DNA of 64,000 nucleotides from an uncultured Chlorobiaceae bacterium (GTDB lineage Bacteria > Bacteroidota > Chlorobiia > Chlorobiales > Chlorobiaceae): positions 1-64,000 of the forward strand of contig CAJEXW010000004.1 of assembly GCA_903994525.1 (NCBI GenBank), in the 5' to 3' direction. A program made the translations under genes and the position numbers. How positions within the stretch are numbered: the stretch's first letter is position 1; each line of letters begins with the position of its first letter. Below are positions 47,029 to 56,655 of this stretch, in pieces. The notes beneath the pieces were generated by a model. The model saw nothing but the letters and a program-made list of their open reading frames with translations, was not told where the DNA came from and searched no databases.

Positions 47029-48126
47029 GTGAGTACCATCAGAGTTGAAACACCGGTTATTGCCGACCTGGGCAAGTTGTTTAAAGCCCATGGGCTTTCG
47101 AAAAAGAGCGTGGTTCTTTTCGATGAACATACCCGAAAGCTGTTTGGCGACAGCATCCTCAAACAGCTTCAAGAGGAGGGTTTTCAGTTTAAAGAGCTGG
47201 TTGTACCGGCTCGGGAGGCTTCGAAAAGCTTCGGAGTTGCATTTCGGCTTTACGGTAGCATGATTGAGGCTGATGTTGACCGGAGCTGGAACATGCTGGT
47301 CGTTGGAGGTGGAGTTGTTGGAGATCTTGGTGGATTTATTGCCGCCAGCTATTTTCGTGGTATTCCGGTTATACAGCTCCCTACGACCCTGCTGGCCATG
47401 ACGGACAGCTCCATAGGCGGAAAAGTGGCAATAAACCACCCCTTGGGTAAAAACCTTATCGGCTTTTTTCACTCCCCGGAGCTGGTACTGATTGATCCTT
47501 CATATCTTGCGACCCTGCCTCAGCGTGAAATATACTCCGGAATGGCCGAGGTTGTTAAATATGGCTTTATTGCTGATGAGCAGCTCTTCAGCTTTTTTGA
47601 ACGCCATTTCAGAGATATTACCAGACTGAAGGAGCCATATCTCACCGAGGCGGTAAAAAGAAGCGCTTTTATCAAAGATGATGTTGTCAAAAAGGATTTC
47701 AGGGAGACCGATGGATTACGGGCAACATTGAATTTCGGACACACCTTTGCCCATGGACTTGAAAAGCTTGCTGAATACCGTTACCTCCGTCATGGTGAAG
47801 CGGTCACCATCGGTATGGTCTGCGCCCTCTTTTTATCGCATAACCTTGGGTTTCTGAACCAAGAATCACTTGATCGCGGCCTTGCCCTTTTGCGCAAATT
47901 TCTTTTTCCCAAAGGGGTGTTAAATCGAAGGTTTCTTGCCATTGAGGGCACAATGCTTCTTGAGAGTATGTTCTCCGACAAAAAGAAACAGAACAAACAG
48001 CTTCGTTTTGTGCTGTTAAACAAAATCGGAGAGGCATTTCTGCTTGACGAGAACGTTGATGACCAACAAGCCATCAACGCTATAGCAGATGCACAGAAGT
48101 TGTTCAGTCAGGAGCTTATGCGTTAA
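47029..48126 (+). CDS. aroB: 3-dehydroquinate synthase
   Basis: AroB cyclises DAHP to 3-dehydroquinate using NAD and zinc. The 365-residue protein has GGGVVGDLGGFIAASYFRG (NAD binding), LPTTLLAMTDSSIGGKVAINHPLGKN, EVVKYGFI, LNFGHTFAHGLE (zinc His) and RHGEAVTIGM. The start is GTG 47029. It is coupled to aroK and its last 11 nt overlap the convergent coaX gene. Confidence 0.95.
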   Translation: MSTIRVETPVIADLGKLFKAHGLSKKSVVLFDEHTRKLFGDSILKQLQEEGFQFKELVVPAREASKSFGVAFRLYGSMIEADVDRSWNMLVVGGGVVGDLGGFIAASYFRGIPVIQLPTTLLAMTDSSIGGKVAINHPLGKNLIGFFHSPELVLIDPSYLATLPQREIYSGMAEVVKYGFIADEQLFSFFERHFRDITRLKEPYLTEAVKRSAFIKDDVVKKDFRETDGLRATLNFGHTFAHGLEKLAEYRYLRHGEAVTIGMVCALFLSHNLGFLNQESLDRGLALLRKFLFPKGVLNRRFLAIEGTMLLESMFSDKKKQNKQLRFVLLNKIGEAFLLDENVDDQQAINAIADAQKLFSQELMR

Positions 48127-48922
48127 GGGAAAAAAGATATCGAGTCCCTTTGACAACAGCCAGCTCTTCAACAACAATGGCTGAAGAGAGAACGCTCGCA
48201 AGAAAATGGGCATTTCCACCGGTGGCCAGCACTTTTATGTGATTCTCATGATGCATTTCATGAAGCCATCTCTTGATTTTTTCAATGAGACCATCAAGAC
48301 TGGATGCTGTTCCATGAATAATTCCGTTTCTGATACCATCGACCGTTGAACAGCCAAGAAGAGTCTTGGGACGATCAAGATCAGCAAGGGGCAACCGTGC
48401 GGTATACTCATGCAACGCCTTGGCCATCAGATCAAGACCTGGCATAATCAACCCGCCGAGATAGTGCCGCGTAGAGCTGAGCACATCGAAGGTAATGGCT
48501 GTGCCGATATCAAGAGCAATAACCGACTCTTCTGGATACAGACTCTGACTCATTGCACAAAGCGCAAGACGGTCAGCACCAAAAGAGCCTGGTGAAATAT
48601 AATGAAGCTCGAAGGGAAGGATAAGCGATGCTGAAACTGTGAGAATTTTACCAGTCAGATGACAACGAAGATAGTCACCTGTTATCTGCTCAACAAGGGG
48701 AACAACACTGCAAATCGCAGCATCGCACAGCTCAGGATATCTCATGAGGATCGGTTCAAAAGTGCTCCGACAAGCATGATGATTCGACAGGCTTTTTGTG
48801 GAAACCACGAACGCTTCAAGAATCTCAGTTCCCTTGAAGATGACTAGAGATGTTGTTGTATTGCCTGTTTCTACAACAAAAAGTAACCTCCCGGAGGATA
48901 GCTCAGATTTAGCAAAAAACAT
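48116..48922 (-). CDS. coaX: Type III pantothenate kinase
   Basis: CoaX carries out the first step of CoA synthesis. The protein has the phosphate motif in the form ETGNTTTSLV, PGSFGADRLALCAMSQ (substrate motif), ALDIGTAITFDV and GGLIMPGLDLMAKAL. The first motif is normally DxGN(T/S); here Glu replaces the metal-binding Asp. ATG 48922 gives 268 residues and places the first strand correctly; the frame extends into the next gene. It follows a membrane-protein gene by 19 nt. Confidence 0.87.
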   Translation of the reverse strand: MFFAKSELSSGRLLFVVETGNTTTSLVIFKGTEILEAFVVSTKSLSNHHACRSTFEPILMRYPELCDAAICSVVPLVEQITGDYLRCHLTGKILTVSASLILPFELHYISPGSFGADRLALCAMSQSLYPEESVIALDIGTAITFDVLSSTRHYLGGLIMPGLDLMAKALHEYTARLPLADLDRPKTLLGCSTVDGIRNGIIHGTASSLDGLIEKIKRWLHEMHHENHIKVLATGGNAHFLASVLSSAIVVEELAVVKGTRYLFSLNA

Positions 48923-48941
48923 ACTCAGATATCCAGAATTG

Positions 48942-49448
48942 TCAACGGAGCCTAACTTTAATACCCGTTCTTTTCGACAACTCTGCAAGAAAGCGCTTGT
49001 ATTCGAGAAGGTTGGTGGTTACAAAGAGAGAGTCCCTGACTGACGATTTTGCTGCTACAATAAAGATTTTTGGTGGCGGATTATAGGTAATCGTTTCTTG
49101 GTAGATGGCTTTGATATCAGCAAGTTCAAGCTGTTTTTGATTCCCTTTACGATCAATAGAGAGCAGTTTATCATCCGCAATTTTTACAGACTCTCCATCC
49201 TGGCCATGCTCACCGACAAAACGGGTATTGTAGTAATTCGGAGCACCAAGCGATACTGTTGTGCAGAGAATAAGTACTGCTGTTTTCCAGAAACACCCCA
49301 AGTCCACGCCGTAAGTAAATTTTCCAAAACGAAAAAAAAGTGCCCAAACCGATGCAAGAAAAAGCATACTCAAGCACCATGTCACAATAAAATAATAATC
49401 AAGCCAAAAGGCAGAATAGCTCATGGGATAGTGAAAAACCTCTGGCAT
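48942..49448 (-). CDS. Hypothetical membrane protein
   Basis: I do not recognise this 168-residue protein. Two membrane segments are likely (WLDYYFIVTWCLSMLFLASVWALFF and TAVLILCTTVSLGA), followed by a soluble part with a strand-rich IYQETITYNPPPKIFIVAAK block that resembles a PH-like domain. It lies 19 nt upstream of coaX on the same strand, so the two are probably cotranscribed. Confidence 0.6.
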   Translation of the reverse strand: MPEVFHYPMSYSAFWLDYYFIVTWCLSMLFLASVWALFFRFGKFTYGVDLGCFWKTAVLILCTTVSLGAPNYYNTRFVGEHGQDGESVKIADDKLLSIDRKGNQKQLELADIKAIYQETITYNPPPKIFIVAAKSSVRDSLFVTTNLLEYKRFLAELSKRTGIKVRLR

Positions 49449-49540
49449 ATCAGTAGTGTAAGTATTGTTTGGATGGAAGTAACATCACGCTGAAAATAAG
49501 TCTTAACTCAACGATTGCAATAAAATAAATTTTTTCCCAA

Positions 49541-49568
49541 ACAAAGAGAGCCCGCAAAAGCGAGCCCT
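49541..49568 (-). terminator. Intrinsic terminator after glnN
   Basis: AGGGCTCGC and GCGGGCTCT pair (9 bp, two G-U) around a TTTT loop, followed by CTTTG on the minus strand, 26 nt after the glnN stop. Confidence 0.6.
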
Positions 49569-49594
49569 CCTGGTTACATCTGGATAGAACGCAA

Positions 49595-51739
49595 TCAGTG
49601 TTCAAACAACATCTCAGAATAGGTAGGAAGCTGCCAACGACTACGATCAACGACCTGTTCGAGTCTGTCAGCAACCACACGAATATCAAGCATAAATGGA
49701 AGCAGGGTTTCGGCACAATAATCCGCCTTCTCAAACTCGCTGCCAAGCGTCTCAATTTTTTCAATAGCCTCATCAAGTTCGCCTGACAAATCAATCAAGG
49801 TTGAAAGATTTTCAGCAAGTAACTTGAGGTGATCAGCCTGGCTCTTAAGTGACTTCTCAGAGAGTCCAATTGCTTCAGCCGCTGCCGCCAGATTATTGAA
49901 CGAGCTCCCAATACTCCCCTGATATTCTGAAACATCAGGAATAACAAAGGTCTTCAGCATGAGCTGCAAGGTACGAGCTTCGATATCAATACCCTTGACG
50001 TAACGTTCGAGACGAATATGAAGGCGCGCATCAATCTCCTGCACACTCAACACACCATACTTGGTGTACATCTCCTGAACATCCTTCTTCAACAGGGTTC
50101 TGAGCGCTTGTGGCGTGTTCTTCAGATTCGGCAAACCTCTCTCTTTTGCGGCAAGCTGAAGGGCTTCTGCGTAGTTATCACCCTGATAACGAATCGGTTT
50201 TGTGGCAGTAATCTGCTCACGGAGAGTTTCAAGAATTGCAGAATCTCTCTCCTTGCCTGCCTTGATTTTTGCAATAATTGCATCAGCCATCTCATCAACG
50301 GCCTCTGCCATGAGCGTATTGAGAACCATGTTTGGTACCGATGCAGCCTGGGATGAACCTACCGCCCTGAACTCAAATTTATTGCCGGTAAAGGCAAATG
50401 GCGAGGTACGGTTGCGGTCAGTATAGTCCTTATTGACCACAGGAACCTGTGAAAGCCCAAGATTGAGCACCTGTTTCTCTGTTTTCAGGTCAACCTTGCC
50501 GCTCTCAATGGCATCAAGCACCCTTTCGAGTAACTCTCCAAGAAAAACTGTTACCACTGCCGGAGGTGCTTCGTTGGCACCAAGCCGGTGATCGTTACCC
50601 ATGCTCGCAATCGACATTCTAAGGACATCTGCCCTCTTGTAGACTCCTTTCAAAACTGCAACAAGGAAAACAAGGAAGTGAACATTCTTTTCAGGAGTAT
50701 CACCGGGATCGAGAAGATTGATACCGGTATCGGTGCCAATTGACCAGTTATTATGTTTGCCTGATCCGTTGATGCCAGCAAACGGTTTTTCAGCAAGCAA
50801 CAGGGAAAAACCCCTCTTGTCGGCAATCTTTCTCATCACCTCCATCACCAGAAGGTTATGATCAACTGCAATATTTGCCTCTTCAAAAATAGGGGCAATT
50901 TCGAACTGATGAGGTGCAACCTCGTTATGACGGGTTTTTGCTGGAATGCCAAGCAGGTAAAGCTCATGCTCAACATCCTGCATATATTCAAGTACACGAT
51001 CTGGAATGGAGCCAAAATAGTGATCCTCAAGCTGCTGCCCTTTTGGAGGAAGCGCCCCAAGAAGTGTGCGTCCGCACATGACAAGGTCAGGACGCTCGGA
51101 ATAGAATTTTTTGTCGATCAGGAAGTACTCCTGTTCGCAGCCTGCAAAAGTTTTTACCCGGGAAACGCCCGTAACACCAAGCACCTCAAGCAGCCTGATA
51201 GCCGACTTGCTGACAGCTTCCATCGATCGCAACAGCGGCGTTTTGGCATCAAGCGCTTCGCCATGATATGAGATAAAGACTGTAGGAATACACAACGTCA
51301 GATCTTTTCCACCCTTCATGAGAAATGCAGGGCTGGAAGGATCCCATGCTGTATACCCACGGGCTTCAAAAGTGGTACGCATACCACCCGACGGGAAGCT
51401 TGACGCATCAGGCTCACCCTGGATAAGCTGTTCGCCCGAAAAACGCTCAATCGGGGTTCCATCGCGGTCTATTGATAAAAACGCGTCATGTTTCTCAGCC
51501 GTAGAGCCAGTCATCGGCTGAAACCAGTGAGTATAATGGGTAGCACCTTTCTCCATTGCCCACTCTTTCATTCCGTGTGCTACCACTCCGGCGATTTCAG
51601 ACGTAATTTTTTTACCAGCCTTGATCGTATCCTGCAATGCAGTAAACTCCTCTTTAGGCAGTTTTGCACGCATGGCTTTATGGTCAAAAGTCATCGAACC
51701 AAAGTAGGTCGAAACCGGAATTTTACTATCGCTGTTCAA
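49595..51739 (-). CDS. glnN: Glutamine synthetase type III
   Basis: GSIII makes glutamine from glutamate, ammonia and ATP. The 714-residue length is diagnostic of type III rather than GlnA. Visible blocks are RMSIASMGNDHRLGANEAPP, EKPFAGINGSGKHNNWSIGTD (ATP/metal site), FAGCEQEYFLID and NRTSPFAFTGNKFEFRAVGSS. The start is TTG 51739, fixed by a perfect AAGGAGG five nt upstream. An Lrp regulator gene lies upstream on the same strand and may control it. Confidence 0.95.
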   Translation of the reverse strand: MNSDSKIPVSTYFGSMTFDHKAMRAKLPKEEFTALQDTIKAGKKITSEIAGVVAHGMKEWAMEKGATHYTHWFQPMTGSTAEKHDAFLSIDRDGTPIERFSGEQLIQGEPDASSFPSGGMRTTFEARGYTAWDPSSPAFLMKGGKDLTLCIPTVFISYHGEALDAKTPLLRSMEAVSKSAIRLLEVLGVTGVSRVKTFAGCEQEYFLIDKKFYSERPDLVMCGRTLLGALPPKGQQLEDHYFGSIPDRVLEYMQDVEHELYLLGIPAKTRHNEVAPHQFEIAPIFEEANIAVDHNLLVMEVMRKIADKRGFSLLLAEKPFAGINGSGKHNNWSIGTDTGINLLDPGDTPEKNVHFLVFLVAVLKGVYKRADVLRMSIASMGNDHRLGANEAPPAVVTVFLGELLERVLDAIESGKVDLKTEKQVLNLGLSQVPVVNKDYTDRNRTSPFAFTGNKFEFRAVGSSQAASVPNMVLNTLMAEAVDEMADAIIAKIKAGKERDSAILETLREQITATKPIRYQGDNYAEALQLAAKERGLPNLKNTPQALRTLLKKDVQEMYTKYGVLSVQEIDARLHIRLERYVKGIDIEARTLQLMLKTFVIPDVSEYQGSIGSSFNNLAAAAEAIGLSEKSLKSQADHLKLLAENLSTLIDLSGELDEAIEKIETLGSEFEKADYCAETLLPFMLDIRVVADRLEQVVDRSRWQLPTYSEMLFEH

Positions 51740-51805
51740 AAGAGCCTCCTTGTTTGATTGCGTGATATTGGCTTGTTTGCCTTTAAAATAAACCTCATTT
51801 TCATA

Positions 51806-52330
51806 CTATTTTTTTGATCTCTTCTCATCAAAAGTGGTCAGTACCTGTCGATCCTGAAGATTTTTCCGAACTATTTCAGCACAGATTTTTTTGTTTTTCT
51901 TCAACTGGGAAAGCACAAAACTTGTATTGGTTCCGAGGACACCTGGCCAACTCTGTATTCGTGAGAGAAACTGCTCAAGTGAGGCTGTATTATGTGTCAT
52001 CACCTTTAAAATATGCGATCCCTCACCGGTGACTGAAAAACACTCCATAATCTCCTCCTCTTTCATGACATGCTCCATAAATGACTTATAGTGCCGGGAA
52101 GAGTCAATCCGAACCCTGACAAAAGCATGAATATCAAAACCGAGTTGTCGTTCGTCCACCTCCATGGTAAAACCTTTGATAATCCCCCCTTTCTGCAGCT
52201 TGTCAAGTCGTTCGCTGACCGATGGAATTGAAAGACCCACCACCTCAGCCAACTCACTTAAACGAACCCTGCCGTTTTCGCCAAGAGACTCAATAATTTT
52301 AAGATCGATCAGATCAAGATGGCCAGACAT
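51806..52330 (-). CDS. Lrp/AsnC family transcriptional regulator
   Basis: The 174-residue protein has an N-terminal winged helix (LIDLKIIESLGENGRVRLSELAEVVGLSIPSVSERLDKL) and a C-terminal RAM effector domain (AFVRVRIDSSRHY ... ECFSVTGEGSHILKVM ... ILSRIQSWPGVLGTNTSFVL). It is somewhat longer at the C terminus than E. coli AsnC. The 66-nt gap to glnN suggests control of nitrogen assimilation by an amino-acid effector. Confidence 0.9.
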   Translation of the reverse strand: MSGHLDLIDLKIIESLGENGRVRLSELAEVVGLSIPSVSERLDKLQKGGIIKGFTMEVDERQLGFDIHAFVRVRIDSSRHYKSFMEHVMKEEEIMECFSVTGEGSHILKVMTHNTASLEQFLSRIQSWPGVLGTNTSFVLSQLKKNKKICAEIVRKNLQDRQVLTTFDEKRSKK

Positions 52331-52799
52331 AAATCTTTTTCATTTCAAAGTTGAGAGAAATTACATAAAAGTAAGAAAAAAACAATCCTTTTCTTAAAAA
52401 TCCACAAAAGTTAGAGCAATAGCCTTAATTAATTTAGGACAAAACGCGATTTTGTTCGTGTAATAACACATTCGAAGTAGAACGGTATCCATTGCCTGGC
52501 ATGCAAATAAATACGTACGGAAATTATTAAAAAAAATTTCTGTCTCTTTCTTATTGTTTTGTCATTGATCGTGACTGCACCCGTTTACTTCAAGACGCTG
52601 GCTATCTTCTTTTTTACAGGCGCTTCCAAATAGGAAAAATTTCAATATCTTCCGCTCTGCTTTGACTATAGAGGAAAACAAGAGTCGGCCAAACGCCAAA
52701 TTGTTTGGAAAGCAATTCTTTTAAATTTTCGCAATAGGATAAAGCATAAAATATTTTAAATATATTATTTAAAGCACTGATACCCTTAGTTAACAACCT
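52331..52799 (+). other. Divergent non-coding region between lrp and crtP
   Basis: No convincing gene is seen in this AT-rich 469-bp stretch. It must hold the promoters of lrp and crtP. An inverted repeat CCAAAC-N8-GTTTGG lies at 52689-52708 and is a possible operator for crtP. TTGACT at 52662 could be a -35 element. Confidence 0.5.
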
Positions 52800-54161
52800 A
52801 TGAAAATAGCAATTTTCGGCGCGGGAGTCGCTGGTCTTGCCGCTGCGGTGGAGCTTGTCGATAAAGGCCATACCGTAGAGATTTATGAAAAACGCAAGGT
52901 TCTTGGGGGTAAAGTTTCAGTGTGGAAAGACAGTGAAGGTGACTCCATAGAATCTGGACTGCATATCATTTTTGGTGGCTACACGCAACTTCAGAGCTAT
53001 CTGAAGCGGGTAGGTGCAGAGCATAACTATCAGTGGAAGGAGCATTCGCTAATCTATGCCGAAGAGAATGGTGCTCAGTCTGTATTCAATAAAGCCAACC
53101 TTCCCAGTCCCTGGGGTGAAATAGTTGGCTGTCTGCAAACCAACTTTCTGACACTTTGGGATAAAATTTCACTCATTAAGGGAATTTATCCTGCCATAAC
53201 AGGAAACGAGGAGTATTTCCGCAGTCAGGATTACATGACCTATTCGGAGTGGCATCGATTAAAAGGGATTTCGGAGCACTCATTGCAGAAACTGTGGCGT
53301 GCAATTGCGCTGGCGATGAACTTCATTGAGCCAAACGTGATCAGCGCACGACCTATGATTACCATTTTCAACTATTTCGGTACAAATTACACGGCAACGA
53401 AGTTTGCCTTTTTCCGTAAAAATCCTGGCGATTCGATGATTGAACCGATGCGTCAGTATATCCAAAGCAAAGGTGGACGCATTTTTGTTGATGCAAAACT
53501 GAACCGGTTTGAGCTGAACAGCGATGATACTATAAAAGAGGCTCTCCTGCGGGATGGCCATAAAGTAACGGCTGATGCCTATATTTCAGCCCTGCCGGTT
53601 CACAACCTTAAAAAAATTTTGCCGGTCAAGTGGCTTGAACATAAATATTTCCGCAATCTTCACGAATTTGTTGGCAGCCCTGTCATCAACTGCCAACTCT
53701 GGTTTGACCAAAAAATAACTGATACTGATAACCTCATGTTTTCTCAAGGCACACTTTTTGCCACTTTTGCCGATGTCTCAATAACTTGTCCCGACGACTT
53801 CCAGAGTGGAATGGGAAGCGCCAATGGGGGAAGTGTCATGAGTATGGTCCTTGCTCCGGCACATCAGTTGCTTGATATGCCAAACGACTTTATTACCGAT
53901 CTCGTCGTCAAGGAGATTCATAATCGTTTTCCGAAATCACGAGATGCAAAACTGCTTAAATCTACTCTTGTTAAAATCCCCCAATCTGTTTACAAGGCTG
54001 TTCCGGACGTTGACAAATTCCGCCCCGACCAGATCAGCCCAATCAAAAACTTTTTCCTTTCCGGCGACTATACCGACCAACACTATCTCGCATCCATGGA
54101 GGGTGCTGCCCTGAGTGGAAAATTGGTGGCAGAAAAGCTTCTAAACAGATATGGCAGTTGA
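52800..54161 (+). CDS. crtP: Phytoene desaturase, plant/cyanobacterial type
   Basis: CrtP introduces two double bases into phytoene to give zeta-carotene, using FAD. The 453-residue protein has the dinucleotide-binding start IAIFGAGVAGLAAAVELV, and HIIFGGY, YQWKEHSLIYA, FIEPNVISARPM, SVYKAVPD and FFLSGDYTDQHYLASMEGAALSGK. Those blocks match plant PDS better than zeta-carotene desaturase (CrtQ). Green sulfur bacteria use this CrtP-CrtQ-CrtH route. It starts at ATG 52800, far from crtB. Confidence 0.88.
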   Translation: MKIAIFGAGVAGLAAAVELVDKGHTVEIYEKRKVLGGKVSVWKDSEGDSIESGLHIIFGGYTQLQSYLKRVGAEHNYQWKEHSLIYAEENGAQSVFNKANLPSPWGEIVGCLQTNFLTLWDKISLIKGIYPAITGNEEYFRSQDYMTYSEWHRLKGISEHSLQKLWRAIALAMNFIEPNVISARPMITIFNYFGTNYTATKFAFFRKNPGDSMIEPMRQYIQSKGGRIFVDAKLNRFELNSDDTIKEALLRDGHKVTADAYISALPVHNLKKILPVKWLEHKYFRNLHEFVGSPVINCQLWFDQKITDTDNLMFSQGTLFATFADVSITCPDDFQSGMGSANGGSVMSMVLAPAHQLLDMPNDFITDLVVKEIHNRFPKSRDAKLLKSTLVKIPQSVYKAVPDVDKFRPDQISPIKNFFLSGDYTDQHYLASMEGAALSGKLVAEKLLNRYGS

Positions 54162-54340
54162 ATAAAATCATTCAAAAAATGCTTTTGAACTCTCATACCC
54201 TCGTCACTGAGCAGCTCTGGCGTACGTTCAGCCATTACCACTTCCTAAAAAGGTCAGCATGAGGTGAATGACCTTAGTAAATAAGTTGTTATATTCTAAA
54301 AAATACTTTCTACTACCCACCATCAATCTACTTTATAATT

Positions 54341-55093
54341 ATGGCAGCAGAAGAACTCAGCAACCCGGCAGGCACACCTGCCTCAGCAAATAATATGGAA
54401 ACCTTGGTTGGTAATGGTGACATGGCTCATCTTATCGGAAGCATGGGATCACTTATTGACTCTACGATTGTTTCGGTACAGGAAGCAATCAGTTCGGTAA
54501 GTGCAACAACCGGGCAGATCATTGAGGGAGTCTCCTCAACAATCAACTCTGAGCCCGTGCAGGGTGTAATCAACTCGGTAAGCGCCGTTACAGGACAATT
54601 GATTAACGGTGTTACCTCTACAATCAATGCAGAATCGATTCAGGGAGTCATTAACTCTGTCAGCTCCGCAACAGGACAACTGATTGAGGGTGTTACCTCT
54701 ACCATCAATTCGCAGCCAGTGCAGGAGATTCTTAATAACGTTAGTTCTGTGTCAGGGCAGGTTATTGATGGTGTGACATCTACCATTAATTCCGGACTGG
54801 GACAGAGCTCTTTTCAGGAACTTGGTAAATTGTGGACAGGTCTGCTTGATAATCTTGATGCCGCCGGAAGCGCAAACCAGATACAGAATCTGTTCAACAA
54901 TATTAGTGCGGGACTGGGTCAACTCATGAACAGCCCCTTTATACCAGGAATGTCGGGAGGTCGTGAAAATCGTTCAAAAAAAGATGTCACAGAGATACGT
55001 TTCACTCCTAAAGGGGCAACTTCTGCCACTGTTGTTGCCAAAGAGGTTGTTTTTCAGTCTGCAGTTAAAGTGATTGAACCTAAAAGTGTTTAA
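54341..55093 (+). CDS. Protein with four 27-residue tandem repeats
   Basis: I do not recognise this 250-residue protein. Residues 46-153 are four tandem 27-residue repeats of the form VQGVINSVSxxTGQLIxGVTSTIN. Hydrophobic residues recur every three or four positions, giving strongly amphipathic helices. A Gly/Asn-rich stretch follows, and a positively charged strand-rich C terminus (KDVTEIRFTPKGATSATVVA). There is no signal peptide. Amphipathic repeats suggest membrane or chlorosome-surface binding, but that is a guess. It stands alone, downstream of crtP. Confidence 0.7.
   Translation: MAAEELSNPAGTPASANNMETLVGNGDMAHLIGSMGSLIDSTIVSVQEAISSVSATTGQIIEGVSSTINSEPVQGVINSVSAVTGQLINGVTSTINAESIQGVINSVSSATGQLIEGVTSTINSQPVQEILNNVSSVSGQVIDGVTSTINSGLGQSSFQELGKLWTGLLDNLDAAGSANQIQNLFNNISAGLGQLMNSPFIPGMSGGRENRSKKDVTEIRFTPKGATSATVVAKEVVFQSAVKVIEPKSV
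54476..54799 (+). repeat. Four tandem 81-bp coding repeats
   Basis: Four in-frame 81-bp units encode 27 residues each (46-72, 73-99, 100-126, 127-153). The second and third copies are the most alike. There are no insertions between units. Confidence 0.85.
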
Positions 55094-55190
55094 AACGCTC
55101 AACCGAAAAAAAGACTATCTCCCGAAGAGTCTCTAACAACCGTTTTTTCGGTACATTTTCACGGATTGAGGAAATGTAGCAAGGCGCATG

Positions 55191-55231
55191 CTGGGCGAGG
55201 CTTCCATTAGCGGGATGAATGCTTCGCCCAG
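55191..55231 (-). terminator. Hairpin after dut
   Basis: CTGGGCGAAGC and GCCTCGCCCAG pair (11 bp with one mismatch) just past the dut stop codon on the minus strand. No T run follows, so termination by this alone is doubtful. Confidence 0.35.
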
Positions 55232-55239
55232 TCTTGAAA

Positions 55240-55695
55240 TTACACTTTCCGGTGCCCTGTTCCTGTATGTCCAAATCCGCATTCCCCACGAACGGTTGAA
55301 GTAAGCTCACCGACCTCTTCGAAAGAAATTTGCTCGACCCTTGCCACCACCATCTGGGCGATTCTGTCTCCATGGTTCACGGTAAAAGGCTCTTTGCCGT
55401 AATTCATGAGAATCACCTTGACCTCTCCTCGATAGTCAGCGTCAATGGTTGCCGGAGAGTTGGGCAGAGAAATCATTGAGCGAAGCGCCAGCCCGCTCCT
55501 TGGGCGGAGTTGCGCTTCATACCCTTCAGGAAGCTCAATGGCAAAACCGGATGGAATGAGCATGGTAGAAAAGGGGGCAACCCTCACCGGTGCATCAAGA
55601 CAGGCTGAAATATCCATACCTGCAGCATGAGCCGTTGCATAAACCGGCAAAATTGCTTGTTTGTTAAGCCGAACTATCTTTACCTTGAGCATCAT
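55240..55695 (-). CDS. dut: Deoxyuridine triphosphatase
   Basis: Dut cleaves dUTP to dUMP, keeping uracil out of DNA and feeding thymidylate synthesis. All five trimeric-dUTPase motifs are visible in 151 residues: [39 protein letters not shown] and the C-terminal arm [12 protein letters not shown] (normally RGxGGFGSTG). It converges with the repeat-protein gene. Confidence 0.95.
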   Translation of the reverse strand: MMLKVKIVRLNKQAILPVYATAHAAGMDISACLDAPVRVAPFSTMLIPSGFAIELPEGYEAQLRPRSGLALRSMISLPNSPATIDADYRGEVKVILMNYGKEPFTVNHGDRIAQMVVARVEQISFEEVGELTSTVRGECGFGHTGTGHRKV

Positions 55696-55749
55696 TCATA
55701 AAAGGTTTGTTATCCAGTATCTTCCATAGAACCACAATATACAGGACAA

Positions 55750-56487
55750 TTGAAGCAATCATCTCAAACAATTTATGCGCTTGCATTTGGTGCCCACCCG
55801 GATGATGTGGAGCTCTCTTGTGGAGCAACACTTCTGAAAATTATTGCGGAGGGAAAATCCGTCGCAGTCTGTGACCTCACCAGAGGAGAGATGGGGACAC
55901 ACGGCACCCCTGCAACAAGAAAAACTGAGGCAGCGACGGCAACAGAGCTTATGGGATACCACCGTCGCATCACCCTGAATCTTGGCGACTCAAAACTTTT
56001 CCATACCGAGGAGAACATTGCTGAAATCATAACAGTCATAAGAGAGTTACGACCAACGGTGGTCTTTGCCAACCCTCCTGATGAACGCCATCCCGACCAT
56101 ATCAAAGCCTCAAGACTGGTAAGCGATGCCTGTTACTATGCGGGGCTGAAACAGCTCACAACAACTCTTGACGGAACAGCACAAGAGCCACATCGTCCCA
56201 AACACATCCTCTACTATCTCCAGTTCAAGCACCTTGAACCAGATATCATTGTTGACATTTCAAAAACGTTCACAGCCTCAAGAAAAGGAATCCTTGCCTT
56301 CGGCACTCAGTTTTACCAGGAAGGAGCCGAAGAAGAGGCAAATACCTTAATCAAACGCAGGGAATTTCTCACCGCTCTCGAAGCCAGGGCTCACTACTTC
56401 GGGGAACAGATCGGTGCCCTTTATGGGGAAGGGTTCAAACTCCCTTGCACCTTCGGTATAAAAACTTTTTGCGATAATTTTATGTGA
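55750..56487 (+). CDS. bshB1: BshB1-type GlcNAc-malate deacetylase (bacillithiol synthesis)
   Basis: This LmbE/PIG-L family zinc deacetylase would remove the acetyl group from GlcNAc-malate in bacillithiol synthesis; green sulfur bacteria are known to make N-methyl-bacillithiol. Visible are the zinc motif GAHPDDVELSCG (14-25), DLTRGEMGTHGT, and RHPDH (metal His). The 245-residue length is normal. The apparent start is TTG 55750, with a poorly spaced AGGA. It is divergent from dut. BshA and BshC genes are not in the window. Confidence 0.85.
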   Translation: MKQSSQTIYALAFGAHPDDVELSCGATLLKIIAEGKSVAVCDLTRGEMGTHGTPATRKTEAATATELMGYHRRITLNLGDSKLFHTEENIAEIITVIRELRPTVVFANPPDERHPDHIKASRLVSDACYYAGLKQLTTTLDGTAQEPHRPKHILYYLQFKHLEPDIIVDISKTFTASRKGILAFGTQFYQEGAEEEANTLIKRREFLTALEARAHYFGEQIGALYGEGFKLPCTFGIKTFCDNFM

Positions 56488-56655
56488 GAAGTCAACAGAA
56501 GATACTGCGGCGAGTAACACTCTCTTTTGAGAGTTCTGAAAGCATCACTTTTCACCATAAACAAGTTCAAGATCCGTGTGCGGTAACAGGTCGGATACGG
56601 AAGGCTCTCTATGAACCGAAAATAAAAAAAGAAGATGCGATTCAGCCTATTCGAG

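Noticed and set aside
52614-52871. Minus-strand 85-residue frame upstream of crtP
   Set aside because: It overlaps the crtP start, has no ribosome-binding site and no protein-like pattern.
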